From positions 1 through 13,010 of the forward strand of contig CAKRAY010000032.1 in assembly GCA_934296355.1 (NCBI GenBank): DNA of 13,010 nucleotides, read 5' to 3'. This document shows, one piece after another, positions 1 through 9,000 of this stretch (its first letter is position 1; each line of letters opens with the position of its first letter). The DNA comes from an uncultured Clostridia bacterium (GTDB lineage: Bacteria > Bacillota > Clostridia > Christensenellales > DTU072). The translations under genes and the position numbers were made by a program. Below the pieces are notes generated by a model that had not been told where the DNA came from, searched no databases, and worked only from the letters and a program-made list of their open reading frames with translations.

Positions 1-3000
1 TTGTACTGGTCGGCGTTAATCGTATCGGAATCGTTTAAGGTAATCGTGTATCCGATAACTTTGGTGTCCACGCCCACCATACGAGTAAAGATATTCGATT
101 TATTCGCCTTTAAGTCGACGTTAAAGAACGATACCTTCGTGCCTTGCTTAAAGCCGTTCTTCGTACTAAGCACATACGAACCGCCGTCTTCGTTGCGAAT
201 AACGTTATTGAGTATCGTAACCTTCTTTTCGTAAGTGGGTTTGCTTAGCACGTAGTCGCTCGACTTCAAGCCGCTGAGTTCGTAAGAAAGTATCTCTACG
301 TAATGTTCTCCCACGGACGGGTCGCCGTTAAACGTTCTCGCTTTGAGCGTTACGAAAACTTCGTCCTGAAACAAGATTCCCGACAACCGTCCGTCTATTT
401 CGAGTACGGAATTGCCGTCGTAAACTTTATCCTTAACGAAGAGGTCGGTGAGTTCTATGCTCTTCGGGTTTATTCTGAATACCGCGCTCTTTTGCGTAGA
501 TTCGTAATTGGGGTCGTTGATATAAACGGTTATGTTATACGTTCCCGCCTCGGTAGGCAAGTTCTTTTCGTGTCCTTGATATATTACGTAGTAACTTGCG
601 TCGTGAGGCGTTACCGAGATTATCGGCGCGGTAACCGAACCGTAGACCTGGTTAAACAAACTGTTTTCGTCGAAGTCTATACTTTCTATCGTACCTATCT
701 GAATTCTATAATAAACCGTCTTTTCCGCGGTATAATTCGCGTGATAGAGCGTTACTTTCAAATCGTACGAGCCTATCTCGGTAGGCGTATACTCTAAGGG
801 TTGTCCGTCCTTATAATAGGTATAGACGACGTTGCTCGCGACGGTGTCCGCGTCTTTTACAAGATAGGTGCGTTTACCCGAAGTATCGTTGGCGTCGTAC
901 AGTTTAATGCCGATTTTTATACTCTTCGCATACTTAACGCTGTAAGTCGTGACGACGTTGCCCGTTTCGTCCACGAAGTCCACGTCTATTTCTTTCTTCA
1001 ACACTTCGTAAGCGAAAACGAATCTTTCCGAAGAATAGTTATCGTCGTCGACGTAACAAGAGAAGTAATAAACGCCCGCTTTTAAGATTTCGCCGTCTTT
1101 ATAAGTAACTCCGTTATAAGTGCAATCGAGTTTTACTTTATTCGAAAGCGCGGTCGGGTCGGTGGAGAATATGATTTTCGAGAAGTCGGCGGGCGTGCCG
1201 TATTCGATGGTATTGCCGCTGACTTTAATCGTCGCAAGTCCTTTTTCTATAACGATGTCCACCACGCCTTTGGTTGTGGCGAAGTTCGCTCTATCCGTCG
1301 GAGTAAACACGAATTCCACTTGCTTAACGCCGGCTTCGGTAAAGATAAGCGCGTTTCTCACGAAACTGAATTCGCCTTGTACGGGCGCGTTAAAGCCTTC
1401 GTAATAAACTCTTCCTTCGTTGAGCGAAGATTTAAGTAAACTTTCGCCGACTTTCACGGGAACGGCGGTCGGTACGAAAACCTGTCTTACTTGCGCCTTG
1501 TAAATACTGAATATCGGCGCGGTTCCGTCTTGCGTCAACGCGGTCTTTACCGTGTAATTCGGATTGTCGGTCTTTACGATAAGTTCGTAGTTATCCGCGT
1601 TAATCGGGTCGTCGGTAATACCGTTTACGCCCTTGAACCTAATCGTCACGTTAACGGACGGCGTGGTAAAGTACTTAATCGAATTACGCTTATTCGTACC
1701 GTCGTAATACGCGGATAATTCGGTAAAGGTAATCGTGGCGACCGCTTTGGCTACCTTAACTTTAATTTCCGCGCTCGCGGAAGAATAGTTCGTATCGTCG
1801 GGTACAAACAACACTTTAACCGCGACTTCGCCGACGTTCGGGACAAGCGAAGCGTACGCGGAGTCTACGACGAACTTACCCGCAACCGGCACGTCGTTAT
1901 AGCAACCGACGCCGGTACCGTCGAACGATAACTCGCCGAACTTTTGACCGTATTTTAAATTATAACTCTCTCCGTCTTTGGTTTCGTAGATAAACCCGGG
2001 CGTTTCCTTAATGTAAGTAGCGCGCGGAATTATCGTGTATTCGAACGCGCCGCCTTCGAGCGTATAGTTCTGATTGTCGATTTCTACGACGGCGGAGTAC
2101 GTTCCCGCGTTCGTAGGCGCGATATTGCTCTTAGAGTAGACGTCCGAATAATAATATATCGTATATCCGCCGCCGAAACTTGCTCCGCTCGATTTATCTT
2201 TTAACCCGATTGTTATAGCGGGTGGCGTACCGCCGTAGGCGTATCTGTAATTGCTTTCCAAGCCCACGGTTACGAGCGCGCGTTTATTAACCGTATATTT
2301 AAGCACCGCGCTACCCGTATAGTATTCGCTCGCCGTGATCGTAACTTTGACGTAATAAACGCCCGCCACGAAGTCAATCGCGCTTGCGTAAGCGTCGTCG
2401 CTCTCGTTTTCTCTCTTGAAAAGCAACGTGTATTCGCTTTCGGAAAGCACTTCGTCGCCGATTCCCACGGTCATTACGCTTGCGGTCGCTTCACCGAAAG
2501 TATCTTCCGGCTTAATTAGTCTTATATCCGCTCCGACGTCTCTCTTGGTAACCTCGAACGAGAACTTCTTGACGCCGTAGTATCTGTTAACCAAATCTTT
2601 CACATACAAGTAAATCGTGTAAGTACCGATACTCTTACCGTCGGTAAGGTTGTTTTTCTCGTCGTAAACCTTAATATAATACGAGCCGTCGCTTACGGGA
2701 AGTTGCGAGTAGACAGATATTCCTAAATCGTATATGCCGATGGGATTACCGTCGTAAGTTTTTTCCGTATCGGAAACCAATATGTCGCTTTCCGCGATTA
2801 TCGTGAACGCGCTCGGCGTAAGCGTAACGCCGCTGACAATGTAGTTCTTAAACGTGAATTCGAGATACACTTCGTCGCCGTTTACCACCACTTTCGCTAT
2901 CGTTTCGGAAACGAGGTCGGTCATGGCGATTTCGCCGTCGAGCGCGACTACCGTATACGCGCCGTTTACGTACTTTAATTCCGCGCCGACGATATGTCTG

Positions 3001-6000
3001 TCTCCGTCGTAAACGTTATATATATACTCTTTATCCTCGCCCGAGCCGAAAGAAAGCAATTCGTCGTTATACGAAGCGATATCTACTTTGGTTACAAGTC
3101 CGAGCGTGGATATTTCGCCGTACATATAGTTGTACTTTTCGTAATTCTCCGCCGCGCCGACGGTAAGCATATAAACGACTTCGACCTTTTCTCCGACGCT
3201 CGGAACGTAGTCTTTATCGGCGGTAAACTTCAAAACGCCGCAAGAATTCATAATTTCTATCTCGTTATTGCAAGTTTCGCAACCGTCCGAACACGGAACG
3301 AACGTCACTTTGAGTTCGGAAATTTTCGTTCCGTAAGGTACGGTCGTCATCGAAGAGTCTGCCGGAACGATTTTTATTACCGCGCCGCTGCAAGCGGAAC
3401 GACGGCTCGTCGCCGTAAACGCGGGCGAAACACGCTTGGAAGTCGCGATGAGATTTCCGTCGTAATTCGTCCAGTCTTCGCCGCTTCTCGTACTGCCTTC
3501 GGGCAACGCGCCCTCGTCGCCTATCGTAAGCGCGTCGATACCGATTACGTTAACGTCAATAGTGAAACTTACGTCTTTATAAAGGTTCGTATCGTCGGGG
3601 CTGAACTTAACCTCGACTTTATTGATATTCGCTCTGTCGAACGTCTTGGAAACTACGCTAAACGTACCCTCGATACGAGTTCCCGCGCCTTTAACGACAG
3701 CTTTGCCGCCTCTTATCGTCGAGCCGTCGATGGTATCGCCTATTTTGAAAGTCTTCGTAACGGCGGGCTTTTCCGTTATATGCGGCGTGCCTTGCGCCAC
3801 GACGAATTTATACTCCCAAACTCTTTCGCAAGTATAGTTTTTACTGAGAACTCTCGCTCTTATCGTGTAAATACCCTTTTCTCTCGGTTTCGATATGCTT
3901 TCGTTATAGGTTACGCTTACGGTAAAGTCGTCGTTTACCGTGCCGTACATATAAATTTTGCTTTTGTCGAAAGAAACTTCCACCGAGTGCGTTAACGTAT
4001 TATATTCGACCGCGTAGTCGGAATTTTCCATAACGCTGAATCCGATAAACTCGTTATCGACCGTTCTTATATACAAGAACTCGTCTTCCAAAACTTTCTT
4101 TACTATCGTCAAGTTGACCGTACCGCCGACTTGCTGATAATTACCGCTTGCGGGAGTAAAGATATAGTTTACTACGTGCGTACCCGCGTTTCTGGTGTTG
4201 ACGGTTTCTATCGCGATAGCGAACGTACCTTCGACTACGCTACCGTCCGCCGCGCAATACGCTTCGCCGCTGACCGCGATTTCGGGAGCGATTTCTCCGC
4301 AATACTCGTATTCTTTGAATACGGGTGTTTTCGTCACGGTAACCGCCGCGGGCGTTACCGTGTAACGTATCGTCGTTTCGCCTTGATGATTGGCGTCGTC
4401 TATGCTGATTCTTACAGTATATTCTCCCGCGTCGAGCGCGCCCAATTCTTTCAATTCGTACGTCGTTTCGCCGTTTTCGTCGATAAGAGTATATTTAAGT
4501 TTCAGTCCGTACGGAGTAGTGTACGAAGTAAACGGCTCGCGTTGTTTGCCGTTATACACGACGCTGACGGAACTTTGAACGGTAATGACCGCGCCGAGTT
4601 TATTTATGGTTAAAACGTAACTCGGGTCGATTTCGCTCGCGATTATTCTATCGGAATATCCGAAGTTTTCGCTTGCGTCGAATTCGAGTATGATGTCGTA
4701 AACGCCCGCGTTGACGGGGAGTTTGTCGTAAACGGTCAATCCGTCTTGCGTAGCGAATTTCAACGTGTAAACGGCGTCGTTAATACCTAACACCACTCCC
4801 ACGTTCTTTTGCATCGTATAAGTTTGATTTATACTAAGGAATTGCAATTCGCTTCGATTAACGCCCACGATTAAGAACGTTTCTTTATAGTCTAATTCGT
4901 TGTTTAAGTCGAATTCGTCGATAAGTTTATAGTTCGGACTGCTGTCAAGCGACAATCTGCAATCGTACCAGCCTATTCTTCCCGGGGTATCTTTATAGAT
5001 AACGTTGTTTTTATAGTAAGTCGCCGTTACGGTTTCCCTTATAAAATTGCCATCTTCGTCGAACACCGCCACGGAAATGCCCGCCGCGCCGCCGTCGTAT
5101 TCTTTTTTCACTCCGTAGATTCCGCCTTGCAAAATAACGCTGCCCTTACCGTCTACGGGAACGAGTTGTCCGTTTTCGGTCTGATATACTCTGAGGTACG
5201 CGCCTTTCTTCTCCACGACGAGCGTCGCGGTCACCGAACCCACGTAGTTTTGTTCGTCGATATACGCTCTCAGCTTATAAACGCCGGCGTTTATAAGCGC
5301 GTTTTCGGAAGGACTTACGTTGTTGGCGTTCGTTATGCCGAGTCGCCACGCAAGACCGTCATACGCGCCCGCGGAGTACGTTATGGCGTTGTCTGAAAGT
5401 AACCATTCTTTGAAAGCGTCTTGCGCTTTGTCCGAAGACACGAGATAGCGAATATCGCTGTATTTATAAGATTTTTTAACCGTAAGCGACATCGAGCGGC
5501 TTACGTCGGCGCGACTAATCGTGGAAGTAACAAACCCGTTTTGGGCGTAATCGTCGTTTCTCGCGTCGTAAATTTCGTAATTATCCGCGTCGTCCGGAAC
5601 GAACTCGAACAAAATTCTCGCCGCCATTCCGGCGAAGCCGAAAACTTCGTCCGTATATTCGGAACTCGCTCTGAACCTACCCGAAACGGTTTCGCCCGCC
5701 TCGCCGATCATAACGCCGTTGGCGAAAGCGACGTCGCAATATCTCGCGTTATAACTTACTCTCGAAGTTTCGTTGACTATTCTCGGCGCGGTGCTTACCC
5801 TTAAATTCGCTTTCTTTATCGTCAATCTGAACGTTGCCGAGCCGTCGTAATTGTCGTTGACGACGGTATAAACGACGTCGTACGCGCCCGCCGGCATAAC
5901 GGAATCGAACGTTTGACCGTCGTAAGTAAACGTTCCCGTAACTCTCGAAAGCGACAAGGTATTGCCCGAATACTCGAAACATTCGTTAAGTAATGTTTTT

Positions 6001-9000
6001 TCGTCGTATAATCCGTAAGAGGAAGTATAACCGTCCTCGTGCTTAAACTTGACGTCGAGCGTCTTTTTATTGACGCGCAACTCGCAACGGCTGGACGTAC
6101 GCGAAGAATAATTATGATTTTCGTCGCCGTTTTCGTCGCGGAACGTAACGTTGATTATAATAGGCACGATTCCCGCGGAGGGAGTCTGCGTACCGAAAGT
6201 TTCGTCGAGATAGTACTCGTAACCCGTTTTCAAAATGCGATAAACGTAATTGCCGTTCTTGTACCAATCGACGTTCTCGTCGCCGTCGGGGATAATTCCC
6301 TTAGTGGAATACAGTCTACCGATCGTTTCGGAAACGCCCACGCCGTCGCCGGGCGCGCTCGCGTTCCTTACCTTACTTATTTTATCTTCGTAAGTGACGG
6401 CGTCGATTACCACTCTCGACCAATCGAGTTGCGCCTGACCTATGGCTATAGGTAAATCGCCGTAAACGAAGTCAAAGTTTTTGGCGTCCTCGCCGCTTAC
6501 GATAAGGCAATAGTAATAAGCGTAGCGGTCGGTTAAATATTCCGACTCGTCGTATTTTCTCATATACTCGACGTACGCTTCGCGCGAAGTTTCTTCGTTT
6601 AACCATTCGGCGTAACTCGGCGCGGTAGTAAGCGACTTAATCGCCTCTTTATACGCGTCTTCGGTCAGTTCGTTACGGCGATGAGTACGCCACAAATCGT
6701 ATTTTTGACTGACTACGATTACTTCGCCTTTCAAAGTTTGCGCGTTGGTGGTTTTGTTTTGTTTGGAATAATAAACCACGTAGTTATACGTTATAGTAAA
6801 GGTATCGCCGAGTCGCACGTCTCCGAGCGGTTGACCATAGGTCAAATTGCACGAAGGACTGAGCGGGTTGTTGTAAAGCATCGGCCAGGTTTTGATATTC
6901 AAGCCTTCCGAATCGTTATTTACGGGAGTGATATTGTAAAGCGCGTAGCCGGTGCCGTCGTAGTTTTCGCTGACGACGTCGACCGCCACCACGTAATTAC
7001 CGACGTTGACCGGCATAAGTCTTTCGCCGGCGAACATACGCATATCGGCGTCCGCAACGCTGTTTTCTTCAACCGCCATGGCGTCTAAAGCCACGCCGTA
7101 AGCGGAATTGTAATAATAATATCTGAACGCAAACGAAACGTCGTTTCTTTCTATACCGTTATGATACGCCGAGCATACGGGAGTACCCTCTTTTTGGTAC
7201 ACGAAATACGAATCGTCCGCTTTTACCGTCAAGGTTATTTTGTCAATTTTTATATACCAATAAATCGGTTCGGTCGAGGTGTAGTTACATAAAGAATCGT
7301 CGATAACCACTCTTACCGCGTACAGTCCCGCCTTGTTGGGAATAGCGTCGTTAAACACTACCCGAGATAAATCGTCGTCGCGAGAGTTTATGCGCGCGTA
7401 AAGCGCAGTGGTGAACTCGGTGAGGTCTATGCCGAATTCGTCGGAGCGCGTACCGATGACTTTATATACGGCGATGACGTCTCTGCCGCTAAACACATAC
7501 GTTATTATATCGGGGTCTTCGGGGTCGATCGTACCGGTAGAAGTGGGTAAAAGCGACGCGCTTATCGACTCGTCGTGTCTTACCGTAACGGTTATTTCCC
7601 TCGTCGCGATATCGTAATTGTTGTTTCTTATAAAATCGCCGCGGTAGTAATCGAAAACCACGGTATTGCCCGAAACGACCGTGCCGAGAACGGGAACGAA
7701 CTCTACCGTAAGTCTATATACGCCGGCGTTCGGACGGTCGTAATACGATTGTTGCCTATCCGATTCGCCGATACGGAAGTAGCCTATAATTCCGTCGTAG
7801 GACATCGCGTAAACCACTTCTCCTGCCTCGTTGATAAGATACAGTCTTTCGTTTAAGGTTCTGCCCGATTCCGAATAAGAACCGACGTTACTTATTCTTT
7901 CCGCCAAGTATCCGCGCTCCGTTTCGGCTTTTTGTGCCTCGCTGAATCTTAGCGATTCCGCTACGGAATTGAGGAACGCGTAATAGAAGTGATCCGCTAC
8001 GTAGTCTATCGAACCGCTGTCCGCGCCGAGTATTTTAAGAAGCCACGTTCTTTGTCTTGCCGCGAGTTTTTTCGCTTCGGAACCGCCGAGCGCGTACTCG
8101 CCCAAAACCGAGGGTTTGAACGCATTCGCTTTTTGTATTTCTTCCGCGGTCGCTTCGTCGAAGTAGTTTTCGCCGAGCAAGTTTTTATTTCCCGCGAGTA
8201 TTCCTTTTTTGTAAATCGCGCCGAGAACGTTTTGCAGTTCCTGATACACGAAGTTTTCTTTCCGCTCCGCCAAGTACGCTTTTTCGAATTCTTCACTAAG
8301 CGCCATGACGGCGGGTTCGGCGGTTTTGCCGACGATAAGTTCTTTTATGTACGCGTAGTAGAATCTACCGGTCAGTTCGCTTACGTCGGTCGTATTGCTC
8401 ACGGCGAGTTTTTTCCTTAACCACGCGGTCAATTCGTTAGCATATCTGCCGCTACCTTTAGCGTAACTTCCCAAAGCCGAGGGATTGAACGCTTCGGCGA
8501 GTTCGTTTTGCGCGTCGTCGAGCGCGGTAAAATAGTCGCTGCCGAGGGCTTTGGTATTCGCGAGCGTTTGCAACATTCTATCGGGAGTGAGCGCGAGCGC
8601 GCCGATATCGAGCAACGCGAAACTGTCGCCGTAATTGAGATAATACGAGGTGTGCAAGCCTTTGTTTTTCGTGCCGATTATATCGGGAACGGCTTGTTTT
8701 ATGCTTATTCTGCCGCTCGCGCCGGCATAATAATATCTGTTATTGAGTTTGGCAACGTAGTAGTACGTTCCCGCGTCCACGGGCGCGCCGCTCATGGGTG
8801 TTGCGAACGAGGAATCGTAATAGTAAGTCACGTTCACGCCGGAAGCGTCCACTTGCTCTCGATTATAGTAAACCGAAGGCTTTATTTCCGCCGATTTGCC
8901 GCTATAAATGACGTCGTTATTGACGACTTCTATCGTCGCTTGCAATTTGAAACTGAACAGTACGTATCTGTACTTTTCGCCCTCGTCGTTACCCGCGCGG

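Noticed and set aside
2994..3995. Plus-strand ORF of 333 aa, and a series of other plus-strand ORFs in the same register (for example 303-797, 5421-5804, 8508-9203).
   Set aside because: They lie codon-on-codon opposite the giant gene. They stay open because the sense strand seldom uses TTA, CTA and TCA codons. Their translations look like arbitrary Arg/Val/Tyr-rich protein, with no ribosome binding site noted and no family resemblance.
8006..8296. Lys/Arg-rich minus-strand ORF of 96 aa.
   Set aside because: It is on the same strand as the giant gene but in another frame, inside the duplicated helical module. The giant frame is continuous through it and explains the sequence better.
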